NCBI GenBank assembly: GCA_034670405.1
Contig: JAXDDX010000011.1
Span: 2,996,501-3,060,500 of the forward strand
Origin: Hoplostethus atlanticus
Taxonomy: Eukaryota; Chordata; Actinopteri; Trachichthyiformes; Trachichthyidae
Length of the DNA: 64,000 nt
Direction of reading: 5' to 3'
Made by a program: the position numbers and the translations under genes
Notes under the pieces: model-generated
The model's database searches: none
What the model was told of the DNA's origin: nothing
The model's input: only the letters and a program-made list of their open reading frames with translations
Shown: piece after piece, positions 11,909 through 25,276 of the stretch
Numbering within the stretch: the first letter of the stretch is position 1
Layout: the number at the start of each line of letters is the position of its first letter

Positions 11909-14900
11909 ATGTGTCTGTGCTGTGCTTATGATTGACAGAGGCAAAGGAAAGGGGAGAGATCCATAGTTTATTCAGGTTATGACCATGTGTGCATGGTTAT
12001 GGGAATGTGTGTGACTTTTTTTCCACCCTGTCGATGTGTGTATCCAGGTAAGCTGATATCCAGGCATTTGTTTTGAGACTCCAAGGGTGCCAGATGTGAG
12101 CTTTTCCCCGCCTGTAGTGAGATGTCAGGAAAGAGAAGAGACAGATAGAGAGGGAGAAAAGATAGATACATACACTGGGAACTCATTATCCTCCTACGCC
12201 TCCTCCTGTCAAAACACAGATAGACATGGCAGGAATTTCAGGCATTGTATGTATTTGTGTATTGTGTGTATGTGTATGTGTGTATCAGCCCAGTGTTATC
12301 TCAGCTGTCAATATATTATTTAGCCTATATTTGTGCAATCACCATGGAATTACTCACAGTCATGGATAAAGACATGTAGCTGAGCAATGGAAAGAAGTTA
12401 CAACAATATCTAAGTGGTTCACAATGCTCCCTTGTTATGAGATTGTGTTGTGGCTTTGCTCACATTGTGCTTCGCGACTCTGTTACAAATTGGCAGGAGA
12501 ATTACTTTCATTGTGCAATATTTTCTATGAAGCCTCCTTCAGGGGTTGCTGTTTATTTGCGCCAATGCCTAAACCTATATTCCTTTGGCATGTTTACACA
12601 GGAAAGGACTAGCTGGAGCAACTTGCAATCTGATTGCAATTAAGTAGTCATGCTTGATTAAGCCAACTCAGGGGGGCAGAATCTATTAATTTAGTTTTGT
12701 AAAACTGTTTTGAATATCTTCAGATAGCAATGAGGCCATCATTGATGATACAAATCTAGCCATGTTTTGTTTTCAATGGAGTCTTTACTCAGAGTAATAA
12801 CATAGGGGCATGTTATTGATCACATTTTTATTTTTGCATGGGCAAACATTTTTTGTTATTGTTGATGCTGCTACATTTGTGTTGGGAATATAACTGCAAC
12901 AACTATGGTTGGGGTCAATTCACTTTCATTTCGCTCAGATCAAAGTATAATTTTAAACAGTATTTCATATTTCATTCTCAATTATTAATAGATTTCATAT
13001 GAGGACATTTTTGTTCCCAGTTGAATTCATTCTATTGAATTTTAAAGAGTATCATTCCCTGAATTGATTAAATTGAAAGTGAATTGACAATAGCCCTGGT
13101 GACCACATTGCATTTGTATATTGTGGGTATATTTTGTTTAGGAGAGAAGTAGGAAAACTGAACAATATATTTTCCTTTCATTTCAGTTGGCCAGCCAGAC
13201 AATGTGTCTGTGGCTCAGAAGGAAGAGGCCCCTGAAACCATGGACAACATTCAGGATGAAGTGACTCCCCAGGTGAATGGAGACAAAATAGAGAAAGAGT
13301 CTCCTGATGTCAACGACATCTCCACTGTTGAGGAGAAGCCAGCGGAGGAGAAACCTGATGAGGCTAACGAAGTGGGCTTCAAGAAGATCTTCCGTTTTGT
13401 GGGCTTTAAGTTCACACTGAAGAAGGACAAGAGTGAGGAGAAAGATCCAGTGAAGCTACTGACAGTCAAAGATAAGGAAGGACAAGAGGTTAGTGGGGCT
13501 GATACAGCTGAGGATGTGAAGGAGGAGGCTGCTACTGCCGAGGAGAAGGTCACAACTGAAGAAAAGGTGGTTGAGACAGAGGCATCTACCACTGAGGCTG
13601 ATGCCATTAAGGATACTGACAAGGCTGCAACCGCTGAAGTCCCAGCAGAAGGCACTTCAGCTGAAGCTATTGATGTAGAAGCTAAGGAAGAAGGAACTGA
13701 GAAGGAATCTGAGACCAGCCCACCATCCCAAGAGGTTTCACAGTCCTCCTTCAGGAAGCTCTTCACAGGAGGACTCTTCTCTAACCTGCGAAAGAAGACC
13801 AGCATCAAGAAGCCCAAAGAAGAGGAAGAGAAGGAGGAAGAGAAGGAGGCAGCTGTTCAGGAGGAGAAAACTGAGACAGAAGAGACTGTTGATGTTGTGG
13901 AAGAAAAGGAGGAGAAGGCTGAGGTAGAGCAAGAGGCTAAGGAGGAGTCACCAGCTCTTACTCCTGAAGAGGCAAAATCAGATCTTACCCCAGAGCTGGA
14001 AGTCGCTGTGGAAATCCCAGCTCTTGCAGCAGAAACTAGTGATGAGACCAAACCAGAGGAGGAAAAGGCAGAAGTTACTGCAGAGGAAGGGAAAGCTCCA
14101 GTGGAGGTGACCTCAGAGGCTGAGCTGCTGTCATCGCAGGAGAAGACCAAGGCCCAGGGAAGCCCCCTGAGGAAGCTTTTCACTGGAGCTGGCCTGAAGA
14201 AGCTCTCAACCAAGAAACAGAAGAGCAAGAAAGATGCTGAGGCCAAGCTGACTGAGTCTGGGGAGCAGGCAGCTGAGCAACTTCAATCCTCCACTGAGCC
14301 AGCAGATGGTCCAAAACCTGACAGCGGGGCCTCATCTCCAGAGGATTCAGGGGAGCATGCCATTGGGGTAGAGGCTATCCAGGCTGAGGTTAGCCAAGAG
14401 GCAGAGGGAGAAGTAATCTCTGATGGGGAGAAGAAAAAAGAGGGCATCATTGCCTGGTCCTCCTTCAAGAAACTGGTGACACCCAAGAAGCGTGTAAAGA
14501 GGTCTTCTGAGAGTGAAGATGAAGCCACGGGTGAGAAACCCGTGAAGTCAGCCACCCTGTCCTCTACTGAGAGCACTGTGTTTGCAGATAAGTGCAGTGA
14601 AGAGGAAGTTAAGGAGGATGAGCCCACTGAAGAAGAGCCAAAGACTGAAAACACTGAGCAACTGGTTAGCAGCACAGAGGAGTCCAAAAAGAAAATGGAC
14701 ACCTCTGTTTCCTGGGAGGCTCTAATGTGCATGGGTGGAGCCAAAAAGAGGACTAGGAGGACCTCTGACTCTGATGATGAGGAGACCAAGCTTGAAGATA
14801 AAGCACCACCAGAAGCATTAGAAGAAGAGCAGGAAGGCAAGACTGTGGAGTCTCCTATCATTACCACCGAAGAGGCTGAGACTGAAGGTGAAGTGGTTTC

Positions 14901-17613
14901 TTCCCCTGAGCCTTTAAGTACCCCCCCTGAGAGAGAGTCTGCCTGGGACACACTGAAACGCTTAGTTATGTCAAAGAATAAGGCCAAGGTTGAGGAGAAA
15001 ACAGAGGAGAGCTCAGACCAAGCCCTCTCAGACAGTGAAGTGCCAAAAGAGGAGTCCTCATTCTCTTTAAGAAAATTCTTCCCCGGACGCAGAAAGAAGA
15101 AGGTTGAAAAGCAAGCCTCTACTGAACTGGGCTCAGGTGAGGAGGACTCTGACACTCCAGCTGTGGTTCCTCTCTCTGAGTATGATGTTGAGCAAGTTAA
15201 GGATGAACAGGAAGAACCAGCAGTACCAGCGATAGTCCAGACTAAAGTGTCCACTGAAGACAGGTCCCCTTCATGGATCCCAGCCATTGTAGAAGATGAT
15301 GATAAAAATGATCAGTTGAGTGACATCCCAGAAGAGGCAGAAAATGCTGCCACACCAAAGTCTGCTGACACCACCATTGCAGAAGATGAAATTGAGGACC
15401 AGTCAATGCGGTCCCCTGGAGCTCTGGCAACAGAGCGAAAACTATCCACAGCCGAAGTGAAGCCTGTAGTCCCAGCTCAAGCTGCAGAAACCACCCCTGT
15501 TCCTCAGGAACCACAATCACAGATTTCAGAGGTGATTATGGAGGGTATGGTGAAAACAATAAGTGAGATTCCTTGCCAGACATCTGTGACTGTTGAAGAT
15601 GTACCAATAGAGATAGCTACCGAAACAGAGAATGAACCACCAGTTGAGCATGCTGAATCCAAGACACATACCATCCTGGAGCCACACACCTCTGATGAGG
15701 CCATGGCCATCTGCACTGGCCTAGGGACCAAGGAGATCGCCAAAGTGGCTCTGGAGAAGCCTGTGATTCCCACTGCAGAGTGTGTGGTTGTGATAAGTGA
15801 TGCTCTAGGTGCAGAGGTTTTAGTGGAAGAGAAGCTAGAAGGAGGCCATCTTGAGGAGGCCATTGCTACAGAAGACCTGGTGTTTGGAGCCCAAGTGCAC
15901 CAAGTGGAAACCACTGAGCTTGAGCCTGCTGTTGAAAATTCAGTGAATGAAATGCCTGAAGTTCAAACTGCTAGTGAGTGCCATGAACCTGAAATTGAGA
16001 AGGCTGCGATAGTCAGCACTATTGTGGAGCAGCCTGAAATTGTTCAGCCCACTGAGATGTGTGAGAACTCATCTAAAACCGTATTGGTAGAACCCATTAC
16101 ACCAACCTTTGAAGAAGCTGTCTGCACTAAGAGCATAGAAGTCACTCAATTAGCTGTGGAAATCAAGGAAAAGGAATTGGACATGGAACAGCTTGCTGCC
16201 ACTGAAGACATTACCCCAGTAAAAGACATGGTCCAGGCTGTGTCCCAAGAGACAACCTACACCCTATGCAACACCATAGAGAGCACCATTGCAAAGGAAA
16301 CTGAGCCAGCTATCCCTGAACTGGTACCTGCTGAGGAGGTTTCCATTGTCGTGGAGAAAGTGGTTCTTGAGGCCCCATTCACTGAGGAGTCCGAACAAAT
16401 GGAGAGCAACACGGAGGTGGTGATAGGAAAAGCCTCAATTTCAGAGCCTATTATTAAGGAACTAATCCAAGAGCAGGAAATCAAGGAGGAGGGTACAGTA
16501 GTGCCAGAGGCTGTGGTGGAAACTAGCATTGGAGCAGCTGAGTCAGAGGTCGTTGCTATCATTGAGCAAGCCAGTGAGAAGATAGAGGATATCAAGGAAG
16601 AAGTGGAGCAGACCAATGCCGTTGAGGAGCAGAGCATGGTCATTGCCCAGGCTGTCATTCAGAATGCCATGGATAAAGTGTCAGAAGCCAAGCCTGAAGC
16701 CGAAAAGCCTCCCACCCCCACAACTGACATCCCAGCACAAGTCCAGGCAGTGGAAAAAATAGAAAAAGAGATTGAGATAGAAACAGAGATGCCTGTTATC
16801 ACTGACACCCCTGTTGCTGTCATCTGTGAAGTACCAGTACCTACAGCCGAGGCACCAAATTCACCCCAAATACTCCATGCTGCCATCCAGGTCATTGACA
16901 CATCTCCAGTGCAAGTCATTGAGAGCCTTGATACTCCCATACAGGAGAACAAAGCAGAAGAGGGATTGAAGCAAGCTGTGGAGGTAAAAGAAAGTGAAGA
17001 GACTGTTGTGGTGGAAGAAGTAGTAGAACTGAAGGTAGAGAGTCAGACAGGTGGAGAGCTTGAAGAAGTTAAGGAGGAACAGAGCAAAGAAGAAGCAGTG
17101 ACTCAGGAAGCTGTAACAGCAGAGGTAAAAGATTTATGTGAGGAAGTACAAACAGAGGCAACCACATCAGAGGCCCCTTCAGAGGAGAACAAAGAGAAAA
17201 TGCCAGAGATACATGTGCCAGTCCAGGTGGTCCTGCAGACAGCGCAGATGACTGAGGATCTGTCAGTGGAAGAAGAGACTGTGGTGGAGTTTGACAGCAA
17301 TGGTCCTGTGGACACTGTGGACACTGTGGCACCAGCCGAAGCCACTGACATGAAAGCTGACAGTCCTGCAAGTCAAGAAGCGGTGTCAGACAGCCTCCCT
17401 ACACTGTCGGAAGAGCCTCAAACGATAGCTTCAACAGAGGTCGCTGCTCCCAGTAAAGCAGCCCCAGTCCCCGACGCAGCTACCAGCCCGGCAGAGACAG
17501 AGAAAGCGGCATCAGGGAAGTGTGCAGAAGTGATGGCCCAGGTGATCGAGGTGATTGAGGAGGCAGTGAAGGAGATCGAGCCTGTTTCCACAGAGATCAC
17601 AGCAGCATCATGA
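8523..17613 (+). CDS. akap12: A-kinase anchor protein 12 (gravin/SSeCKS), beta-type isoform
   Basis: Scaffold protein that binds PKA regulatory subunits, PKC and calmodulin near the plasma membrane. Spliced CDS 8523-8547 joined to 13187-17613: 1483 residues, acidic and low-complexity as in the family. The N-terminus MLGTITLTVGQ matches the vertebrate beta isoform. Conserved blocks, in order: a basic segment GFKKIFRFVGFKF (about 72-84), FRKLFTGGLF (about 196), SPLRKLFTGAGLKK (about 334), three WSK-type motifs around WSSFKK (432), SVSWEAL (515) and SAWDTLKRL (593), then PAVVPLSEYD and RSPSWIPAIV. An amphipathic helix EVMAQVIEVIEEAVKEIE near 1455 is the expected PKA-RII binding site; MVIAQAVIQNAMDKV near 1158 is a possible second one. 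Human AKAP12 is longer (about 1780), mostly through less conserved spacers. Teleost copies are often called akap12a or akap12b; I cannot assign which. Confidence 0.93.
10020..10048. repeat. (CA)n microsatellite
   Basis: About 14 CA units within the akap12 intron. Confidence 0.9.
11871..11908. repeat. (GA)n microsatellite
   Basis: About 19 GA units within the akap12 intron. Confidence 0.9.
13187..17613 (+). CDS. akap12: akap12 giant coding exon
   Basis: One exon carries all but nine residues of the protein. Acceptor TTTCATTTCAG precedes 13187; stop TGA is at 17611-17613. The frame is open through the acceptor, and no in-frame ATG lies near the exon start, so the protein must begin in an upstream exon. 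A GTG at 13204 begins the largest uninterrupted frame but is internal. Confidence 0.93.
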
Positions 17614-17906
17614 GCAGGTGAGACTGTGATCTAACTACATTGAAAACTGTTTGAATGTTTAAGTTAACAGTATTATATACTCATGGTAACAGTTTTTTAA
17701 AGGTACCCTTTTCAGGAAATAGTGATGGAACAGTGAAAGATGAAAAGAGTTATTTTAAAAATTCCTTTGTTGGCCTATCACACAATCTTCTCATGGTGGC
17801 TTTTTAAAACATAAATGGGCCCTACATTTATTAGGGAGTAGGGGAGGGGATTTGCCCGCCGACCAGATGAAAAAGCTTTTGTTCAGGCTATGAGTAACCA
17901 AGGGAC

Positions 17907-17920
17907 CTTTGATATCAAAG
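17907..17920. promoter_or_regulatory. palindromic TCF/LEF-type site
   Basis: CTTTGATATCAAAG is a perfect 14-bp palindrome made of two inverted ATCAAAG motifs, the core bound by TCF/LEF factors. It lies in the akap12 3'UTR intron inside a non-repetitive block (about 17850-17980). Confidence 0.4.
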
Positions 17921-19205
17921 CAGGAATGCCGCCGTTGACCCCTGCTTTGTAGGCCCGGGTCTTAAAGGGAAGCGGTGTGTGAGGGGCAGATGAACTTGTG
18001 CTGAAAGACTGATTATGATTCCTCCTCTCCCTCCTCCTCTTCTCCTTCCATCAGAGGCTCAGTGTGGAGTCAAGGAAGCATGTCAGAGTACACATTTGTT
18101 AGATTTAATTACAATGCCTTAGAGAGTTGTATTTTGTCTCTTGACTGAATTATATAAGATGTACAGTTATCATAGAAGATGTTATGGTACTGTGCCATAT
18201 ATATCATATTCAAGCTGGATGTTATCTGACCTAATCGATGGGCAGGGGAGGGAGCAATTGGGCGAGGCTCAGTTTAACATTTAATAAGCGGTAATGCAGC
18301 TCTACAGCAGAGGAGAGACAAGAGGTGGGAGAGAGGTGGGAGAGAGGAGCAGGGGGGAGCGTAGTGAGTTACAGCAGCCTGACAGCAGCACTGGTGCAGC
18401 AGCCCTCTGCCACACTTGGTATATGCTGAGTCGTAAAGAAAAAAACTGGGGAGAGGCGAAGGAATAATGGGGCAAATAGAGGGAGGTTGGGAGAAACAAA
18501 TGGGAAAATAGAAGGATGACGGCAGATATTGCTTGCAGATAAACACACACACTTCAATTCTCATCCCCTACACTTTTTATCTCTCTTCCAGGATTCTATT
18601 TTTCAGACATGTATTTGACAACTTCTATTTATATGTAATTAGAAATCACTATTTTCCTCCTTTTTCTAAGCGTTCATCATTTTGACAATGAAAAGACACA
18701 GAAAGAGACCAGATTGAGGATGTTATTCTCCACATTACCAAGTGAACAATGTAGACTGTAACAAGGTGACTTGGTGGCCATTATGTACCCTAAAACCCCC
18801 ACTTCAGATAACCAGCATTTTGCTTAATCTCAGATGGTTTCTTCTTTTCAAAGAAGTGGAATGGAATCAAGTTATATCCTGTTCCTAATATTTGTTTATG
18901 TGCCTCTCTACCCCAGGTGAAAATGCAAGATTGATGCCTGGGAGACAAAATGTCTGGACCAGGAAGTGCGTGATGAGGGAGAGAGACAGAAAGAGGCTGC
19001 TCTGTGGTAACACATTGAGACTGGGCTCCGCCCCTCCCTGCCCAGATGGACTGAGTGACTGAGCAACAACTCCGCCCTTCTCTCCTTCCCCCTCCCCTGT
19101 TCCCCTGCACCCCACCCCTCTCCTGCAGCAACAGCCCAGTCACAGAAAAGTGACGTCCCGCCTCCATGTCCAACCCACCAGGGGCAAAGCTAGCCCAACC
19201 GCACT

Positions 19206-19233
19206 GCGCACACACACACACACACACACACAC
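19206..19233. repeat. (CA)n microsatellite
   Basis: About 14 CA units in akap12 3'UTR sequence. Confidence 0.9.
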
Positions 19234-21378
19234 ACCCTCATGCACAGCTTATCACAGACCTCAGAAGCATCCCATCTGGCTTGTAATCAATGTGATGTAT
19301 GTTCGGTGTCTCAATGAAACATCCATTGCCCTTCCTACTATGGCAAGACAGTATGTGTGCATGTGTGTGTGTCTGTGTGTGTATGTGTGCACATGTGCTT
19401 GTATGCGTGTATTTGTGAGAGTGAGACAGTGCGTGTGCAGTTGAAGAGATGGAGGATTATTATCCTGTATATTGTATTTATATCTTAAGTATTCTTTCAG
19501 TCACCCCTACCCCCAAAATCTTTCCTTTTTTTTTTCCTATTTCTTATTTTTTTGTCATTTGTTGCCTCTTTTAAATTCCCATATAAAGGCTGTGATTCAT
19601 CCGGCAATCTTTTGAGCAACATGGCAGTTCATTTAAAGTGAGACAGAAAATTATCTGTTGCGACATAACCAATGTGAGAGCATTGTTTCCTTTGGCATTG
19701 CCCAAAAAGTTGCCCAGTGTATCACAGCCCCAATAGTCAGAGTCAAAGATTATTGCAGGATTCTGTAGAGATTATAACTAAACTATGGTACAGATGTGAT
19801 TCCAGTGACAGTGTGTGATAAAACTGACTGCACATAATAATTTACTGTGATAGGAGGACATGAAGTATGGTGATATGTAACAGAAATGCACCATGTTTTG
19901 ACACATTTGACACATTCTCTTGTCACACAGTGTTCTTATTCTCCACCCCTCCAAAATACCTTCATGTAGATAAGAAACTCACTGCCTGATTTACTGTGAA
20001 AAAGCATTGTTACTACAGTATGTCTCTGAATTTCATGTGAGGATACAATAAAACACTATTTCACCCTCATTTGATCATGTGGGAGAGGTATTTGGTGAAC
20101 CGTGACGTGCAAAGTCTACGTATCCCAAATCTTGAGTTTCCAAGGTATGCACATGCACGTGACAGAAACAGTTACACAGCATGTCATGTGTTTAATGGCA
20201 ATGTCTTTTGTTATTGTGCGACTTATTGCTGGTGTGTAGCAATTGCAATCAGGTTTAACAGCTTGGTCACTTAAGTATATTGTCCAACTCTGGATGGAAA
20301 GAAAGTATATCAGCACCCTCTGTTGCCCACTATGAGTAGTACACCGTTCAGTCTTCATTTCAGTGGTGTCATTCTCACTTGTGTATCATGTGATTTCAAA
20401 TGTATGTTTGTTAAAGTATGGAAATGGTCTTTGTCCATTGTTACATGCACAGTTCAATCTTATATTTGATGCTAGGCCTGCACTATAACGTGTTTTTCAC
20501 CCAGCATGATAGCTCAGGTTCACTAAAGTGGCACCAGGGAGGACGTAGACGGCACACTCATTGATTGATTGAGGATTTAGATGGCACACAACACTGCATG
20601 GTACCAGACAAAAATAACAGCTCCTTTTGCTCTGAATTTAAAAGCCAAATTGAGTTAGGATAGGTCAGGGAGTCACGGTCTTTCTGTTGCTCACAGGATG
20701 AGACATCAGTTGCATCCAATTAAACTCCTAAAACTCCTACACAGACTCTCAGTCACTTTGATTCACTTATCAGAATCATAAGGTCAATGCTTATGGGAAT
20801 GATATTGAGCTTTGCAAATTATTATTTTTTTAAATTTCAGATGAAATTTGGCGAACCTGCACTGTCGATCATTCTGACATCATGTGATGCAACCATGACT
20901 GCTCCTATAATCCTTAGTGGCTGCCACCAGCAACTCTACAGGCTTACATTTGACTAAGCTGTATGACCAAACAAGAGAAAGATTGAGGAAGTCTAGACCA
21001 CTGTCTGGTCACTGCTTCACTTAACGTTGACAATACTATGGATGTGTCTTACATCCGTAATACTTGCTTTATGTAAAATAAAAAAGGTTAAAAAAGACAA
21101 TGAAATAAAGACTATTGCTCTCGCTGCTTGATCTAATGCATTTGGTTTGGGCACCTACCCACCTTCAGTCCTCCCAAGCTTTTTGTAACACTCTTAACTG
21201 TGAACCTGGTAACATTTGTACAGATTGTATACCTGTGTACTTAAAAATCATGTTGTAATAATAACAAATAACCTATAGGCATTTAACGTAATATACATGT
21301 AGCATGGTCTCAATTCTGTTTTATATTTTCCAAGCTGTTAATAGTAAGTATACAGAAACCTGTCTATATTTCATTCAA

Positions 21379-21384
21379 AATAAA
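21379..21384 (+). terminator. akap12: candidate akap12 polyadenylation signal
   Basis: AATAAA followed within 25-35 nt by a TG/T-rich stretch. It is the last AATAAA on the plus strand before the minus-strand zbtb2 3' region. Confidence 0.5.
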
Positions 21385-21604
21385 GTTAGCAAAAAATGTC
21401 TACTTGTGTTTATTCTGATTTATTCATGGGTCTATTTTTAATACATAAGAATCGTTCAACTCTGAATCATATTACTCCCATGCCTAGGACATGCCTACTC
21501 TATGCCTACTCTATGGAGAATGCACTGAAAATGACAGAAAAGGTAACTTGCACGGTAACAGAAGCAGCCAATTAATAGACATAAGACCAAGACATCAAGA
21601 TCCA

Positions 21605-24600
21605 TAATTATGAAAAACATTGTATTTTATTGTTCATTTTTCAGTGTAAAAAAGTTGTTTACACAGAAAGTCACTCACGTTCCTGAGAACACAGAGATTT
21701 GTCACAGTAGATGTCAAACTGGCGTTGGGGAGTTTGGGGACATTGTGCGCGCTCAAGTATCATGAGTTGGGGGTTCCCCTCCCAACTAGCCCTGAAATTG
21801 GTGTTTCGATAAACATTAGGCAAGAAAATAGACAATGCAAAACCTCTCATCATGCTGAGATACTGGTGTGGTTGAAGATCAATAAAGACTAGAACTCAGG
21901 AAGGATTTAGACGTTTACTATAAAGCTGCGCGTATTCATATAATGTGTATCAATTGAGCTGAGAAATGAATGTCAGTAGTATAACATCTTAAAATGCCTT
22001 AATAAAGCTTGAGTCAAGAGACAAACAAGAGTCCTTCCCAAATTGACAATACAAAGTATTCACAATGTGGGCTAAGGCTACATCAACAAGTAGACATTTG
22101 TGATTTTTGAGTAATTTGAAATGTGACAGTTTTGATTCATGGTAAAGCTGGTCATATGATTGGCAAAACCCCACTAGTAAAGACCAAAGTTCAGTTCCAT
22201 TTTGATACCACCCTTCCCTCTTACCAGACCTGAGTAGCTCAAGGCAAATAGCTCCCTCTAGCCCACCAACTGACTAATGACAAGGAACCAACCAAGGCAT
22301 TGCATTCCTCAATGTAGTCAATGGAGGTTTTTGAGCACCAAAGATGTAGAGTATTGGATTGGCCCATTAAAATGGAACTGGGCCTCATCCTCACTGTCAC
22401 AAACCTGAACTTGATACACAAAGTTGTTGTTGTTTTTTTTTGCAGCAGACAGCATTAAATTAAACTACTTGTCAGTAACATAAAGCCCTTGAATTAAAAA
22501 AAAAAAAAAAAGACTGGCAACATATATGCATACTAAACATACTAGAGATGGGCATTTTTCCATATTTTCACAAACTGATTAATAGAAGATTGGGTTGAGT
22601 CAATGAATCCAGCAAATAGTCTAAAATATTAATCTCAATACATACATTAGTACTAATTGTGGCATTATTCATCAAATTATGGATTTGGTCTCCAGGATGA
22701 GCAGCTATCACTGCTGTGTCATGGATAAGCATGGATAAAGGGAAATACTAATAAAACTAAGAACTGTGTGGAGCGTTGTAGAAAGTAGGAGAAGTACAAG
22801 TAGAAGAGCGAGTACAATACTTGTGGGTTTTGCAACTTTACTGATAGATTGGACAAGTTAGAGAGACCATATTTTCTCCAAAAACAATTTATATATATAT
22901 ATATATATGGCCTCTATCAGCACAGTGAAATTACATTTTTGCTGTAAATAAGTCCAATGTTATAGTAATAAATAATGTAGCATTTGTTTCCCATTTGCAG
23001 GAAGGAGAATAGTATAAGTATCCCTCCTCTGACTTCCATCACTGCATTCAGATGTCTTAAGGTTTTAGAAAACACTTAATGTATGATAAGTCATAATCAC
23101 AATCAAACTGAAGTTCAGGTTTGCAGCAGGAGAATCAAGAACATGTTTTCAAATTGGCAGGAACCAGTCTGTCTTGGCCTGTAAACTACTGATTTGTTAG
23201 TAAGGTCAGGAGTCGTTTTGAACATAATATCGAGTTGAAATGATTATTTTCAACAATTTGTCACCTGCATTTTAGTGTCTACTAGTGGCACCTCTGTCAT
23301 ACTACATGTTTAGGCATGTAAAACTTGCAATTATAAGAACTTCTATGCTTCACATTTACTGGAAATGTATGAAGGGTTTTCACAATGTTCAATAATCAGT
23401 AGTATGTGGAAACACTATTTTTTTAAACTACTCAAAAATTTGGATAGTCCCTTGAAATATACAGGAATAAGTGATCTATCAAAGGCCAGTCATACTTTGT
23501 TATAGCTCCCTTTACCTGATACAATGTCATAAGTTTCTTGAACTGAATAAATGGGCAGTTTAATGCTGCTTCCAGTTAAAGTTGACTCCTCTGTCCCCCA
23601 TGTAAAACTGGTATTTTTTTGACCCCCACCTGTATTTGCACCTCTGCACTAACAGGTGGAACAGCTCAATATTTACTATTCTACACCTCTGCATCATAAC
23701 ATACTTCTGTAAAGCATTTATTATATAACCACTATTTACTTTGTCATGTTTGGGTAACTAAAAAGAACAAACATAAAAGTCAGAATGGTTTTAAAATACA
23801 GAGAAAATATTTCACTTTGCGCCAAATCAGTGAGATGGGCAAAACGGTTAGCCTTTCAGAACAAACTGGTTGAGAGGGGAAGACAGAATAGCCTAAAAAA
23901 TGCCATAAATTAATGTAAAGCAGTAACGTACGCTAACATAAAAGCTCAAACAATGAATGACATTAAAGCTCAGGCTTGACTTACATCTTGATGAATCTTA
24001 TGATCAATTTATCATGCCCATCCCTAATACATAAACTTTCACTATACCAAATAATTGTCTACTTTAAAAGCTATTCGCCTACTAATATACAACCGCTGCA
24101 ACATAATGTATTCTTTGTAAATATAGCACTGTATATAAAATTAGAAAAGCATGTCAAACAAAAATTAAGGGCTTTTTAAGAGTAGATTCAAGCATATGAT
24201 ATAATGGCAAAGTTGTACAATATTGTACAGGACTGACAGCTCCCTTCAAGGTATGTGTGTATGTATCAACGTGTTCTTTCTTCAAACAGTAACCCATGTT
24301 TGACGATACAAAAGGTAACAGTGTAAAAAGAAAAAAGTAGCACAACTGTAAACATAACCAGACAACGTTTATTCTTGTTCTAGGGTTTCTGTCGTGACTA
24401 ACTCTATTCTAACTCTTTATTTTGGGTGGCAATTGTGCTTCAATATGGTGTAATCAGATGAGAGCCATACTCTCACTTGGCAGTCAACACAAAGATAGTA
24501 AAGGAGTTAAATAGCTGCTTGAAAGCATGCAAATAATGGCCATAGAATTACATTTCATGGTATCCATTCTGTCAAGCCACAACTCAAATGGAAGACATGG

Positions 24601-25276
24601 CTAGTTTCCTACATATAGGCTGACAGCTGAAAAAGGAATGGCCATTGTTTCAGGCCTGAATATACACTGTGCTTCATCATATGTGTATGCCTGATCTGGG
24701 GAATCATTCCTTTTTGACCATGGACAACGAGCCCTAGTGAACAACCACTGCGAGCGTTTGCAGTCACCACCTCTCACTCCTTCTGGAATCAAGAGCGACA
24801 TCTCACCCGACAACAAGCTGCGTCCTCCGGAACTGTCTCAGCTTCCTCTTCCTTTTAAGCTGAAAGTCTGCCTGTGCAGCTTGACCACAGTCAACGGTAA
24901 CTTTAAATAGAAACCAGTGTGTTACAGCCTAACGTGTGAGAGTCTAATACGAATGTAATACACCAACAAGGAAGTGATGAGATGAAAATAAGTGATAGTT
25001 ATGTCCACTCCCTTGTTGGTATTCAACTTAGCCTTGGGTCAAATATTATTTTATTCTTTGGGGGAAGTTTGAATAAACCCCAAAGAAAGATATAAGCTAT
25101 AGATTTATTAAACTTTTTGTCATGCTCAACAGAGCCTAAAGAATTTCAAAATATTGTACCAAAGAATCGTTTTAAGTAGATATAGAGAATCCTGACTAAC
25201 TTCATCTTTAGTTTACCTAATAACCATAATTTAGAAAATAAACATATATGCTAAAAGGACAAAAGCAGTTTTGGCA
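21605..25276 (-). other. zbtb2: zbtb2 3'UTR or downstream sequence
   Basis: No coding exon is seen. Minus-strand AATAAA signals (TTTATT on plus) are at 25104, 24416, 24368 and 21626. If the last one is used, the 3'UTR is about 3.6 kb and ends roughly 200 bp from the akap12 poly(A) site, so the two genes are tail-to-tail. A (TA)n run lies near 22890-22908. Confidence 0.45.

Larger units (their letters stand above)
8548..13186 (+). other. akap12: akap12 intron between beta exon and giant exon
   Basis: Bounded by GTAAGC and TTTCATTTCAG. It contains poly-G and poly-C runs (about 9662-9678, 9859-9878, 10532-10546) and CA and GA microsatellites. No coding exon is recognised inside. Confidence 0.8.
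17614..21400 (+). other. akap12: akap12 3'UTR with a 3'UTR intron (17618-18054)
   Basis: Four bases after the stop there is a strong donor, GCAG followed by GTGAGA. A pyrimidine-rich acceptor ending CTTCCATCAG falls at 18054. The remaining sequence to about 21.4 kb is AT-rich with candidate poly(A) signals at 21077, 21104 and 21379. Splicing just after the stop, within about 50 nt, should not trigger nonsense-mediated decay. Confidence 0.6.

Noticed and set aside
13251..17600. Many serine-rich minus-strand frames opposite akap12
   Set aside because: Antisense shadows of the Glu/Ala-rich akap12 exon.
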